From NCBI RefSeq assembly GCF_008015755.1, contig NZ_SSGF01000030.1, positions 1-64,000 on the forward strand: DNA of 64,000 nt. The letters are read 5' to 3'. The DNA is from Methylophilus sp. (GTDB lineage Bacteria; Pseudomonadota; Gammaproteobacteria; Burkholderiales; Methylophilaceae). The notes beneath the pieces are model-generated. The model searched no databases and was not told where the DNA came from. It saw only the letters and a list, made by a program, of their open reading frames with translations. The translations under genes were made by a program, and so were the position numbers. This document shows positions 54,365 to 62,809 of the stretch, piece by piece. Position 1 is the stretch's first letter, and every line of letters begins with the position of its first letter.

Positions 54365-55719
54365 GGCTTGGCGAGTGTTGTCTTTAGCTGATTGATCACG
54401 GCTTGTGCGGCGTCGTAGCCACTGGTGACGGCGCCTTCAATGGTGGCCGGGTAAGGGCCAGCAATATAATCCCCCGCCAGAAAAATATGTGGGTTGGAGG
54501 TGCGGGTACCAGGGCGGGGCAAGTCTGGCGTGCAACTGAATGTAGCACGTTTTTCTGTGATCACTTGCGTCCACTGTGGGGCGGCGTTTAATGCGCCATG
54601 GTATGTTGCCAAGGCCTGGTTGATTTCCGCGATGCACTGCGCCACCAGTCCGGATTTATCTGCACTCAATGGCGGATGTGCGCTGATCACCACGGCCAAC
54701 AGGCCAGGTTGTCCGCAACATTGCCCGCGGTCAAATACCCATTGTGCCAAGCCGTGATACAAGCCCATCAACGGGTAGGGCAGGCGCGTTTCAGCGCTGT
54801 ATTGCAGGTAAACCGTGGTGATGGGTTGATAGTCAAATGCCGGGATGTGCAATGCGCTAGCGGCTTTTTCAGCAATTGTTTTCAATTGATGCGGACCAAC
54901 CGCCACAATCACATCGTCAAATATTTCTGAGCTAGTGGCCGTAGAGACCAGGCAGCCAGTCATCATGCCGCCGCTCTCTGCCGCCTGTAGCGCCGTGACT
55001 GCGCTGCGCAGCCTGACTTCACCGCCCAGGGCTTGCATATGTTGCAGTAAGGGCTGAATCAGCGCGCTGGATAAGTCTGCACTTACAATTAAAAAATCAC
55101 TATCCTGACGTCGATGCTGAAAGCTATCGCGCAGTACATTGAGAAACACTTGCGCGCTGGCGAGCGAAATCGGTGTATTGAGCGCCGCCAAGCATAAGGG
55201 CTCCCACAAGGTGCTGATCGCCATCGGCGTTTGTTTGCCCTGCGCCAGCAAGGTGCTAACGGTGAGATCGGTGGGCAGGGTAAATGCCTGTTGTTTAAGC
55301 TGCTGCATCCAGCAGATAGCGCGCCATTTGCTGCGCCAATCCAGGCCGTGTGCCGTGAGTAATCCCCATAGCAAATGTAGTGGGGCGGGCAGCCAGGTGG
55401 GGCTGACCAATGACATGCGCTGCGCGCCATGATGCATATGCAACTGCAGCGGCAGGCGTTTAAATACCTGGGCTGGATGGATGTGCGCGTCTTGCAATAA
55501 GGTGAGTGTGGCGCGGTAAGCGCCTATGCACAGGTGTTGTCCATTATCTAAGAGGGTGGTGTCGTGGGCGACCCCACGGGCACGGCCACCAGCCTGAGGT
55601 GCAGCTTCAAACACGCACACCTGGTGCCCATGCTGCAATAAGCGGATGGCCGCAGAGACGCCAGCCAGCCCGGCACCAATCACCGCTACTTTTTTACCAG
55701 CAGACGCCGTTGCGTTCAT
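54361..55719 (-). CDS. hpnE: Hydroxysqualene dehydroxylase HpnE
   Basis: A flavin-dependent amine-oxidase-family enzyme that reduces hydroxysqualene to squalene. The FAD-binding loop VAVIGAGLAGVSAAIRLLQHG is at the N-terminus, given as GAGLAGVSAAIRL, with the second motif GGRARG. The C-terminal FLAGDYIAGPYPATIEGAVTSG is the third FAD contact, given as GDYIAGPYPATIEGAV. 452 residues. It overlaps hpnD by four bases and is the last gene of hpnC-hpnD-hpnE. No squalene-hopene cyclase is in the window. Confidence 0.93.
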   Translation of the reverse strand: MNATASAGKKVAVIGAGLAGVSAAIRLLQHGHQVCVFEAAPQAGGRARGVAHDTTLLDNGQHLCIGAYRATLTLLQDAHIHPAQVFKRLPLQLHMHHGAQRMSLVSPTWLPAPLHLLWGLLTAHGLDWRSKWRAICWMQQLKQQAFTLPTDLTVSTLLAQGKQTPMAISTLWEPLCLAALNTPISLASAQVFLNVLRDSFQHRRQDSDFLIVSADLSSALIQPLLQHMQALGGEVRLRSAVTALQAAESGGMMTGCLVSTATSSEIFDDVIVAVGPHQLKTIAEKAASALHIPAFDYQPITTVYLQYSAETRLPYPLMGLYHGLAQWVFDRGQCCGQPGLLAVVISAHPPLSADKSGLVAQCIAEINQALATYHGALNAAPQWTQVITEKRATFSCTPDLPRPGTRTSNPHIFLAGDYIAGPYPATIEGAVTSGYDAAQAVINQLKTTLAKP

Positions 55720-56558
55720 GGCTTGCGGTATTTAAACCATGCCCCCAGCGCCAGTTTGAGTTTTCTAAAAGGCGGCAGCGCCACTTTATGCGTGAGCACC
55801 AGGTTGGGGTCTGGTTTAATTTCTTGCAGCAGCGCGCGGTAAATAGCGGCCATCATTAAGCCTGGCAATTGCGGTTTGGTATCTGCCTTGGGCAGCTGGC
55901 TCAGCGCTTTGTCATAAAATAGTTCAGCACGTTCGATTTGCTTCAGTAACAAGGCTTGTGTCTGCGGCGAAGCCTGGCTGTGCAGCAACTGTTCCTCAGT
56001 TACCCCGGCACGTTCCAGTTCATCGAGCGGAATATAAATACGGCCACGGCGTGCATCTTCGCCAACATCGCGAATGATATTGGTGAGTTGAAATGCCATG
56101 CCCAGATCATGTGCATATTCAAGCGTTGCCTGGTCTTTGTAGCCAAAAATTTGCGCAGACAGCAAGCCCACCACGCTGGCAACGCGGTAACAATACAAGG
56201 CCAGTTGTTCAAAGTCGGCATAACGGTTGTATTGCGTATCCATTTGCATGCCATCGATGATTTCAACAAAATGCGCTTCTTGCAAATGAAACGCGTCGAC
56301 GACTGGTTTTAAGGCTTGGGTGACCGGGTGCTGTGGTGTTTCATGAAACAGTCTGAGGATTTCCTGCTTCCACCAGGCTAGCTTGGTCTGGGCGATTTGG
56401 TAGTCGCTGCATTCATCCACCACATCATCCACTTCGCGGCAAAACGCATACAGCGCGGTCATGGCCTCGCGCTTGTCTTTGGTTAAAAACATAAAACTCA
56501 GCGTGAAGCTAGAGCCACTTTCACGGGTTTTTTGTTGGCAGTATTGTTGCGGCGTCAT
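55716..56558 (-). CDS. hpnD: Presqualene diphosphate synthase HpnD
   Basis: Condenses two farnesyl diphosphates to presqualene diphosphate. The first aspartate-rich motif is FCREVDDVVDECSD and the second is NIIRDVGEDARRGRIYIP, both intact with magnesium-binding aspartates. 280 residues. It overlaps hpnC upstream and hpnE downstream by four bases each. Confidence 0.94.
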   Translation of the reverse strand: MTPQQYCQQKTRESGSSFTLSFMFLTKDKREAMTALYAFCREVDDVVDECSDYQIAQTKLAWWKQEILRLFHETPQHPVTQALKPVVDAFHLQEAHFVEIIDGMQMDTQYNRYADFEQLALYCYRVASVVGLLSAQIFGYKDQATLEYAHDLGMAFQLTNIIRDVGEDARRGRIYIPLDELERAGVTEEQLLHSQASPQTQALLLKQIERAELFYDKALSQLPKADTKPQLPGLMMAAIYRALLQEIKPDPNLVLTHKVALPPFRKLKLALGAWFKYRKP

Positions 56559-57424
56559 TGTTTAAACAGGGCTTTCAGCAAAATCAGTAGCCAGTCATAG
56601 GCTTTCAAGATCGGGCGATGATGGTAGATATCGCCACGGCAGGATTTTAATTTATGTAGGATACGTTCGCCACCTGCAATCATCATGCGTAACTCGAAAC
56701 CAATGCGGCCAGGCAGCGCACGACCCAATGGTTTACCCGCCAGTAACAAGTCTTCTGCACGCATCACATTGTGTAAAAAGAAGATTTCCCAGGTAGCATC
56801 CAGGCGTTGTTGATGCAAATCCTGCTCGCTGATGCCTGCGGCTTGCATCTCGTCCTGGCAGAGGTAAATGCGTCCAACCGCGCCGTGTTTTTGCAGGTCT
56901 GGCGCAATGTCCTGGTAAAAATTAATCAGTTGCAAGGCGCTACAAATCTGGTCAGACCAGACGCGGTGCTGCGGGGTATCACTGCCATAGAGTTGCAGCA
57001 TGAGGCGACCCACCGGGTTGGCCGAGCGGCGGCAATAGTCCAGCACCTCGTCAAAAGTCGCATAACGGGTTTTAACCACATCCTGTTTAAAGGCGTTAAT
57101 CAGGTCGAGCAACAATTGCACGTCCAGCTTGTGGGTTTTAACCACGTGCTGCAAGGCGATAAACAAGGGTTTTGATGGCTGTATATAAGCCTGCATCAGC
57201 AATAGCTCATCTTCATACGCTTGCAAGGCGTGCAGCCGCGCCGCCTCAGTGGCATCGCCTTCATCAGCGATATCATCGGCTTCGCGGGCAAACTGGTAAA
57301 TCACCGTCACCGCGTGGCGCAAATGGCTGGGTAACAGGAGAGAGGCGACCGGGAAGTTTTCGTAGTGCGTGTGCGCCAGCGTCAGGCTGGGAGAAGTCTC
57401 GGCTGGCTTGGAAAAGGCTTGCAT
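56555..57424 (-). CDS. hpnC: Hydroxysqualene synthase HpnC
   Basis: Converts presqualene diphosphate to hydroxysqualene. The first acidic motif is FAREADDIADEGD; the second is NFYQDIAPDLQKHG, which has the reduced form common in HpnC (one aspartate replaced). 289 residues. It starts the hpnCDE set, and an 86-bp divergent gap separates it from the phosphorylase gene. The product is expected to feed hopanoids if a cyclase exists elsewhere. Confidence 0.92.
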   Translation of the reverse strand: MQAFSKPAETSPSLTLAHTHYENFPVASLLLPSHLRHAVTVIYQFAREADDIADEGDATEAARLHALQAYEDELLLMQAYIQPSKPLFIALQHVVKTHKLDVQLLLDLINAFKQDVVKTRYATFDEVLDYCRRSANPVGRLMLQLYGSDTPQHRVWSDQICSALQLINFYQDIAPDLQKHGAVGRIYLCQDEMQAAGISEQDLHQQRLDATWEIFFLHNVMRAEDLLLAGKPLGRALPGRIGFELRMMIAGGERILHKLKSCRGDIYHHRPILKAYDWLLILLKALFKQ

Positions 57425-57510
57425 GGCTTAAGTATGCCATAAATCCGTGATACGCTTACGCCTTGCAGATGAACAAGTCGTAAAGAGAAATCAACGTTGG
57501 GGATAACAGG

Positions 57511-58266
57511 ATGTTAGGCATTATTGGTGGCACCGGGCTGACCGCGCTGGATAATTTAAATATTTCAAAGCGCATGATTGTGCGCACCCCGTATGGCGAA
57601 CCTTCACAGCCTTTGGTGTTTGGTGAAATCAATGGCAAAGAAGTGGTGTTTCTGGCGCGTCATGGCGGCGGCCATACGATTCCGCCGCATGCGGTCAATT
57701 ACCGGGCGAATATCTGGGCGCTGCATTCTGTGGGGGTATGTGATTTGTTGGCCGTGGCCACCGTCGGCGGCATTGCCCGCAACCTGATTCCAGGCGACAT
57801 TGTGTTGCCGAACCAGATTCTGGATTACACCTACGGTCGCAGCAATACTTACCATGATGGCATTGAGTTGCCCGTGCGTCATATCGACTTTACCTTGCCA
57901 TATTCACAAGCCATGCGCGAGCGTTGCCTGCAGGCGGCGACGGATGTTGGCTACAGCGTCGTCGATGGCGGGGTGTATGCCTGTGTGCAAGGCCCGCGCC
58001 TGGAAACGGCGGCAGAAATCAACCGTTATGAACACGATGGCGCCACCATTGTCGGTATGACCGGGATGCCGGAGGCGGTATTGGCGCGCGAACTAGGATT
58101 GGCTTATGCCGCCATTTGCCCGGTGGCTAACTTTGCCGCCGGTCGCGGCGACAGCGCGCAGTCTATCCAGTTTGAGCAGGTGATGCCGTTGTTGCAGCAA
58201 ACCATGGACAAAGTGCGCACAGTGATTGCACAGTATTTATCTGATAACGATTGCTCAGTTGCCTAA
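57511..58266 (+). CDS. S-methyl-5'-thioinosine phosphorylase / purine nucleoside phosphorylase family
   Basis: A PNP/MTAP-family enzyme. Phosphate-binding GGTG and RHGGGHTIPPHAVNYRANIWAL are present, seen as LARHGGGHTIPPHAVNYRAN, along with VQGPRLETAAEI and NFAAGRGDS. The Asp near the base site in NFAAGRGDS suggests 6-oxopurine or methylthioinosine specificity as in Pseudomonas MTIP; closer assignment would need testing. 251 residues. Role: salvage of the methylthio unit from polyamine synthesis. def follows after 45 bp. Confidence 0.85.
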   Translation: MLGIIGGTGLTALDNLNISKRMIVRTPYGEPSQPLVFGEINGKEVVFLARHGGGHTIPPHAVNYRANIWALHSVGVCDLLAVATVGGIARNLIPGDIVLPNQILDYTYGRSNTYHDGIELPVRHIDFTLPYSQAMRERCLQAATDVGYSVVDGGVYACVQGPRLETAAEINRYEHDGATIVGMTGMPEAVLARELGLAYAAICPVANFAAGRGDSAQSIQFEQVMPLLQQTMDKVRTVIAQYLSDNDCSVA

Positions 58267-58311
58267 GGTTCAAATACCGGGGCTGAGCGTGAATTGCAAG
58301 GAGAAATAGCG

Positions 58312-58845
58312 ATGGCAGTGAAACCTGTGCTCAGAATGGGCGAGCCATTGTTGTATCGGGTGGCCGATAAAGTCACCCAGTTTGATACGCCTGAATTGCA
58401 TGCCTTGATTGCAGACATGCATGACACCATGACCGATATGAACGGTGCAGGCATTGCAGCACCGCAAATTGGCGTCAGTTTGCAGGTAGTGATGTTTGGG
58501 GTGGGGGCCAATCCGCGTTACCCCGATGCCGAAGAAGTCCCATTTACGATTTTGATTAACCCTGAATTAACCCCGATTGATCAGGCCGAAGAGGAGGGCT
58601 GGGAAGGCTGCTTGTCTGTGCCCGGCATGCGCGGACTGGTGCCACGCTATCAGCACCTGCATTATCGCGGGTTTGACCCGCAAGGGCAGGTGATTGAGCG
58701 CACCGTGAGCGGCTTTCACGCCAGGGTGGTTCAGCATGAATGCGACCACTTATTTGGCGTGCTTTACCCCATGCGCATCCGTGATCTGACAAAATTTGGC
58801 TTTAATGATGTACTTTTTCCTGGAATAACACTTCCAGATGACTGA
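58312..58845 (+). CDS. def: Peptide deformylase
   Basis: Removes the formyl group from new proteins with Fe2+ or Zn2+. Motif 1 is [10 protein letters not shown], motif 2 EGCLSVPG, and motif 3 HECDH (in [11 protein letters not shown]), where Cys takes the place of the more usual Tyr, Leu or Ile. About 178 residues. The start at 58312 has AAGGAG 8 nt upstream; the frame could begin at a TTG at 58294 but that codon overlaps the ribosome site. No fmt gene is adjacent. The ORF ends 25 bp before tRNA-Ser. Confidence 0.94.
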   Translation: MAVKPVLRMGEPLLYRVADKVTQFDTPELHALIADMHDTMTDMNGAGIAAPQIGVSLQVVMFGVGANPRYPDAEEVPFTILINPELTPIDQAEEEGWEGCLSVPGMRGLVPRYQHLHYRGFDPQGQVIERTVSGFHARVVQHECDHLFGVLYPMRIRDLTKFGFNDVLFPGITLPDD

Positions 58846-58870
58846 TTGTTTGCTATAATGCCGACTTTCC

Positions 58871-58960
58871 GGAAGAGTGGCAGAGCGGTTTAATGCTACA
58901 GTCTTGAAAACTGTCGAGGGTTCACGCCCTCCGTGAGTTCGAATCTCACCTCTTCCGCCA
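58871..58960 (+). tRNA. tRNA-Ser (anticodon UGA)
   Basis: The 90-nt sequence has acceptor GGAAGAG paired with CTCTTCC, anticodon arm ACAGT-CTTGAAA-ACTGT (anticodon TGA), the long serine-type variable arm (GAGGG...CCCTC) and a T arm TGAG-TTCGAAT-CTCA, then G and CCA. An extended -10 promoter, TGCTATAAT, lies at 58851-58859. Confidence 0.96.
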
Positions 58961-59030
58961 AACACGACATGCCGCAGTTTTTGCGGCATTTCTATTTGCA
59001 GGTTTTAATTACACATTTTAAGGAATCGTC

Positions 59031-59306
59031 ATGACACAAATCATCATCGACCATAACCCGTCAGAAGAAAAACTGAAAGAACTGGGCGTAAAAAGCTGGA
59101 ACACTTGGGATTGCGCACCTTCAAAATTCCCTTTGGATTTCACTGCGACTGAAAAAGCCTACGTATTAGAAGGCGAATTCAAAGTCACTCCACAAGGTGG
59201 CGACACTGTAACGATCAAGGCTGGTGACTACGTTGAGTTTCCAAAAGGCCTGAAATCCCAGTGGGAAGTAGTCAAACAATTGAAAAAACACTACAAACAT
59301 TTCTAA
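59031..59306 (+). CDS. Small cupin-domain protein (Cupin_3/DUF861 type)
   Basis: A 91-residue single-domain cupin: WDCAPSKFPLDFTATEKAYVLEGEFKVTPQGGDTVTIKAGDYVEFPKGLKSQWEV, of which KAYVLEGEFKVTP is the first cupin motif and KAGDYVEFPKGLKSQWEV the second. Metal ligands of classical cupins (the two histidines of the first motif) are not present, so it is probably not a metal enzyme like (S)-ureidoglycine aminohydrolase. Function unknown. It is monocistronic between tRNA-Ser and a terminator, with AAGGA 10 nt before the ATG. Confidence 0.82.
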   Translation: MTQIIIDHNPSEEKLKELGVKSWNTWDCAPSKFPLDFTATEKAYVLEGEFKVTPQGGDTVTIKAGDYVEFPKGLKSQWEVVKQLKKHYKHF

Positions 59307-59332
59307 TTGATTTGTTGTAGCCAGTATTCAAT

Positions 59333-59359
59333 AAAAAACCCTGCCTTGCAGGGTTTTTT
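59333..59359 (+). terminator. Intrinsic terminator after the cupin gene
   Basis: AAAAAACCCTGC, a CTT loop and GCAGGGTTTTTT: 12-bp stem with T-run. Confidence 0.94.
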
Positions 59360-59516
59360 GTTTTTGGCCCGCTGGATATTCTCAGCGGCCATCTGTTTAA
59401 AGCGCCAATCATTAAACTTTGCAAAATGCACACAGGCTTTAAAGCGAATTCTGCATAGTGCTCTAGCCAAGTGGTTGATATTAAAATACAATCTCACCCT
59501 GATTGAAAAATCAAAC

Positions 59517-59603
59517 GCCTTGGGGTGGCTATAACGCCTGAGATCTCGCACACGCGGGAAACCCAATGAACCTGACCCAGATAATGCTGGCGTAGGGACA
59601 GGC
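59517..59603 (+). promoter_or_regulatory. TPP riboswitch (thi element)
   Basis: The conserved TPP aptamer is visible: GCCTTGGGGTG at the 5' side, CCTGAGA (59538-59544), AACCTGACCCAGATAATGC (59569-59587), GCGTAGGGA and the closing AGGC at 59600-59603 that pairs with the 5' GCCT (P1 stem). It lies 111 nt before the TonB receptor start and is expected to shut that gene off when thiamine diphosphate is plentiful. Confidence 0.94.
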
Positions 59604-59713
59604 AGAGCATCTACAACGCAACTGTTTTTGGTTTGCTGGGTTACCCACAAACCTACTCACGTCTTTGTCACTCTTCCCCTGTCCTTTTTATGACTCTTAT
59701 AGAAAGGATTACC

Positions 59714-61816
59714 ATGAAACCAATCGCAAAACCGCTGTCCTTAATTGGGCTGTTACTCAGCACGCCGGTGTTAGCCGCAGAAGAGGAAGAGACCCGTGAA
59801 CTGTCCGAAGTCGTCGTCAGTGCCGATTTTCGCCCCAGCAGTGCACAAAAAACCGCGGTGAGCCTGACCGAGATTGATAAAGAAACCATAGAGTCACGTG
59901 GCGCGCAGCATCTGGAAGAGGTGTTGAATCTGGCACCAAACGTGAATCTTGCCAGTGGCGCTTCACGCGGACAATTTTTTCAGATACGTGGTATGGGGCA
60001 GCGTAGCCAATTTAGTGCACCGTTAAATCCATCCGTAGGTTTGGTGATTGATGGAATCGACTTTAGCAGGACAGGCGGGGCGGCAACCCTTTTTGATATC
60101 GATGCAATTGAAATCTTACGTGGCCCGCAAGGAACCAAATTTGGAACAAATGGCTTAGCAGGAACAATTAACATGCGAAGCAAAGCGCCGACCAAAGCCT
60201 TTGAAATGCACGCAGAAACTGGGGTTGCTGAATACAATACGCGCAATTTTGGTGTAGCTGTTGGTGGTACTCTTGTTGAAGATAAATTATTAGGTCGTGC
60301 TTCGATATACACACATAAATCTGATGGTTACATGAATAACGATTTTTTAAATCGTGACAATACGCAAAATCAGGATGAGCTTACTTTTCGGGGCAAATTA
60401 AAGCTACTTGCCACTGACGATTTAACAATTGATTTAAGTTATGTTCATTTGGATATTGATAATGGCTATGACGGCTTTACATTCGACAATAGCCGAAATA
60501 GCTTGTCAGATCATCCTGGTCAAGATAAACAGCTGACCAATGCTTTTGCAATCAAAACCAATTGGCAAGCTTCTGATGCAGTGATTATTCAAACTGAAGT
60601 CACTTATTTAAAAAGCGATATTGTCTATAGCTATGATGCGGATTGGGGTTTTAATGGACAGTTCGCCCCAGCTTTATCACCTTATATTGGTTTTGAGCGT
60701 TTTGACCGCAAACGTGAAAATTATTCATTTGATTTACGCGCGCTTTCCGATAAAGCTGGCCGTATTTTTAATGATTCGACTGACTGGACCATAGGCTTGT
60801 TCTTTATAGACCAGGACGAAGCTTTTAAGCAAGACTCAGACTTTGGTATTTTTGGCGCAACAAGAAGAAGAGGAGATTATGACACTCAGAATAGCGCTAT
60901 CTATGGCCAGCTTGATACACATTTAACAGATAGCTTAACTCTTATCACAGGCGGACGTGTCGAGTACTTTAAAGCAAAATATGATGATACAAACGCTTTA
61001 AGGCTTAATAAAGATGAAATGCTGTTTGGTGGTAAGTTAGGGTTGAATTATCAGCTTAACAAAAATCAATTACTGTATACCTCTCTATCAAGGGGGTATA
61101 AGTCAGGCGGTGTGAATAACGATGGTAGATTAACTCTAAACCAACGAATTTTTGATGCCGAATACAATGTTACGCTTGAAGCAGGCGTTAAATCCAATTG
61201 GCTTGATAACAGACTAAATACTACGCTATCCGTGTTTTACACGGATAGACGAAACGCGCAGGTAAAAAACTCATTTGAGTTTGGCGTTGGGCAGTTTGTG
61301 GATTATGTAGACAATGCCACAAGTGCAACACACAAAGGTGCAGAGTTCGCGGCCGATTGGTTTATCACTGATCAAATGCGTTTAATTGCATCACTCGGCT
61401 TATTAGATGCAACTTTTGATAAGCGCAGATTTGTAAATAACGTAACTGGCCAGACTGTCAATTATGATGGTAGGCAAGTTGGTCATGCCCCAAGTTATAC
61501 TTTTAGCCTAGGTACGGAGTTTTACCCATCCAGCGCCTGGACAATTCGAATTAACGTAGAAGGAAAAGATAGTTTTTATTTTTCAGATAGTCACAATGCA
61601 AAATCAAACGGCTATGCTTTAGTGAATGCCAGTGCGGTATATCAATATAATAAGCATTGGAAGATGAATATATGGGCAAGGAATCTGCTCGATAAAGACT
61701 ATGCAACCCGTGGTTTTTTCTTTGGTAACAATCCAGCAAATGGCTATACGCAAGAAAAATATGTGCAATATGCAGAGCCACGCGTCGCAGGCGTAACGGT
61801 GAGTTACGATTATTAA
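59714..61816 (+). CDS. TonB-dependent outer-membrane receptor under TPP riboswitch control
   Basis: A 700-residue outer-membrane receptor. Signal peptide ends TPVLAAEEEE (about residue 22). The TonB box is in ELSEVVVSADFR; the plug domain includes VLNLAPNVNLASGASRGQFFQIRGMG, seen as NLASGASRGQFFQIRG, and GLVIDGID with EILRGPQGTKFGTN; the barrel ends AEPRVAGVTVSYDY with the terminal aromatic. Thiamine or a phosphorylated precursor is the likely ligand because the gene sits behind a TPP riboswitch and before YkoF- and PnuC-type genes; the ligand itself is not shown by sequence. From about 60.0 kb on the coding sequence is clearly more A/T-rich than its neighbours, hinting at acquisition. Confidence 0.93.
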   Translation: MKPIAKPLSLIGLLLSTPVLAAEEEETRELSEVVVSADFRPSSAQKTAVSLTEIDKETIESRGAQHLEEVLNLAPNVNLASGASRGQFFQIRGMGQRSQFSAPLNPSVGLVIDGIDFSRTGGAATLFDIDAIEILRGPQGTKFGTNGLAGTINMRSKAPTKAFEMHAETGVAEYNTRNFGVAVGGTLVEDKLLGRASIYTHKSDGYMNNDFLNRDNTQNQDELTFRGKLKLLATDDLTIDLSYVHLDIDNGYDGFTFDNSRNSLSDHPGQDKQLTNAFAIKTNWQASDAVIIQTEVTYLKSDIVYSYDADWGFNGQFAPALSPYIGFERFDRKRENYSFDLRALSDKAGRIFNDSTDWTIGLFFIDQDEAFKQDSDFGIFGATRRRGDYDTQNSAIYGQLDTHLTDSLTLITGGRVEYFKAKYDDTNALRLNKDEMLFGGKLGLNYQLNKNQLLYTSLSRGYKSGGVNNDGRLTLNQRIFDAEYNVTLEAGVKSNWLDNRLNTTLSVFYTDRRNAQVKNSFEFGVGQFVDYVDNATSATHKGAEFAADWFITDQMRLIASLGLLDATFDKRRFVNNVTGQTVNYDGRQVGHAPSYTFSLGTEFYPSSAWTIRINVEGKDSFYFSDSHNAKSNGYALVNASAVYQYNKHWKMNIWARNLLDKDYATRGFFFGNNPANGYTQEKYVQYAEPRVAGVTVSYDY

Positions 61817-61861
61817 ACTGATTGAGGGCGTTATAGCCCTCTTTTTAATTGAGGAATTTAG

Positions 61862-62122
61862 ATGCGTATTTCAGTCGATATTAGTTTGTACCCTTTAACC
61901 GAAGGATATGTAGAGCCCATTCTGGAGTTTATCAACAAGCTCGAAGCCAATCCAACTCTGGTGGTCAAGCGCAATAGCCTAGCGACGCAGGTGTTTGGCG
62001 AATACCGCGAGGTGATGGATTGCCTGGATGCAGAAATGGAAGCAGTGTTTAATGCGCTCCCGCACAGTGTGTTCGTGATGAAGTTTGTTGGCACAGACAG
62101 AGCCGATGTGGTCGATGTTTAA
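61862..62122 (+). CDS. YkoF-like thiamine/HMP-binding protein
   Basis: An 86-residue protein of the YkoF/MTH1187 (thiamine-binding) fold: VDISLYPLTEGYVEPILEFINKLE at the N-terminus and VFGEYREVMDCLDAEMEAVF in the middle. The family binds thiamine or its pyrimidine part (HMP). No signal peptide. GAGG lies 7 nt before the ATG; 45 bp after the receptor stop, so it is likely on the same riboswitch-controlled transcript. Confidence 0.85.
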   Translation: MRISVDISLYPLTEGYVEPILEFINKLEANPTLVVKRNSLATQVFGEYREVMDCLDAEMEAVFNALPHSVFVMKFVGTDRADVVDV

Positions 62123-62167
62123 CGCCGTTATCTATTTTATGCATACTCGTTAATATGATTGCTCGCC

Positions 62168-62779
62168 ATGAACCAAGATAATTATCAGGCTATCCTGACC
62201 GCATTTCATCAAATGTCCGGTTGGGAAATCACCGCTGCTTTAATGGGGGTGGCCTATATTCTGCTGGCGGCGAGAGAGTCGCAATGGTGCTGGCTGTTTG
62301 CCTTTTTAAGCACGCTGGTTTACACGGCGCTGTTTTGGGAGGGGCAACTGCCCATGCAGGCACTGCTCAATTTTTATTATATGGCCATGGCGATCTATGG
62401 TTTCTGGCTCTGGCATCACCCTGGCAAGCAAACTGACACCTTGCTGATTAGCCGTTGGCCCTTGAAGAAGCACTTGGGTTTTATTGTGGGTGGCTTGGCG
62501 GTGAGTGCGTTGCTGAGTGCTTATTTGCAACACAGCGGACAATCACAAAGCCCGATGTTAGACGCGTATACCACTGTTTTTTCTGTGATGAATACCTGGT
62601 TGATCGCCAAGAAGGTATTAGAAAACTGGTTATATTGGGTGGTGGTGGATGGCGCGGCCACGTTGTTGTACGTGCAAACCGGCTATTACGCCACTGCCGT
62701 TTTATTTGTGTTGAACACGATATTGGCAATGGTTGGCTTTATCAGTTGGATTAAGTTATATCGGCAACAAACCGCTTAA
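62168..62779 (+). CDS. pnuT: PnuC-family transporter, probably PnuT (thiamine)
   Basis: A 203-residue inner-membrane protein with about seven hydrophobic helices, of the PnuC family. The family signature is in LLNFYYMAMAIYGFWLW and in KVLENWLYWVVVDGAATLLY; the NWLYWVVVDG segment is the conserved substrate motif. PnuC-type proteins carry nicotinamide riboside, riboflavin or thiamine; placement after the riboswitch-controlled receptor and YkoF-like gene argues for thiamine. It would work by trapping the vitamin after phosphorylation. The start at 62168 is chosen over an in-frame TTG at 62159. Convergent with the kinase. Confidence 0.86.
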   Translation: MNQDNYQAILTAFHQMSGWEITAALMGVAYILLAARESQWCWLFAFLSTLVYTALFWEGQLPMQALLNFYYMAMAIYGFWLWHHPGKQTDTLLISRWPLKKHLGFIVGGLAVSALLSAYLQHSGQSQSPMLDAYTTVFSVMNTWLIAKKVLENWLYWVVVDGAATLLYVQTGYYATAVLFVLNTILAMVGFISWIKLYRQQTA

Positions 62780-62809
62780 ACCACACATGATGATGCAACG
62801 CATAGTGGG

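Noticed and set aside
59750..61816. Siderophore or cobalamin receptor
   Set aside because: The TPP riboswitch and following thiamine-type genes give a better explanation; no Fur box or cobalamin riboswitch was recognised.
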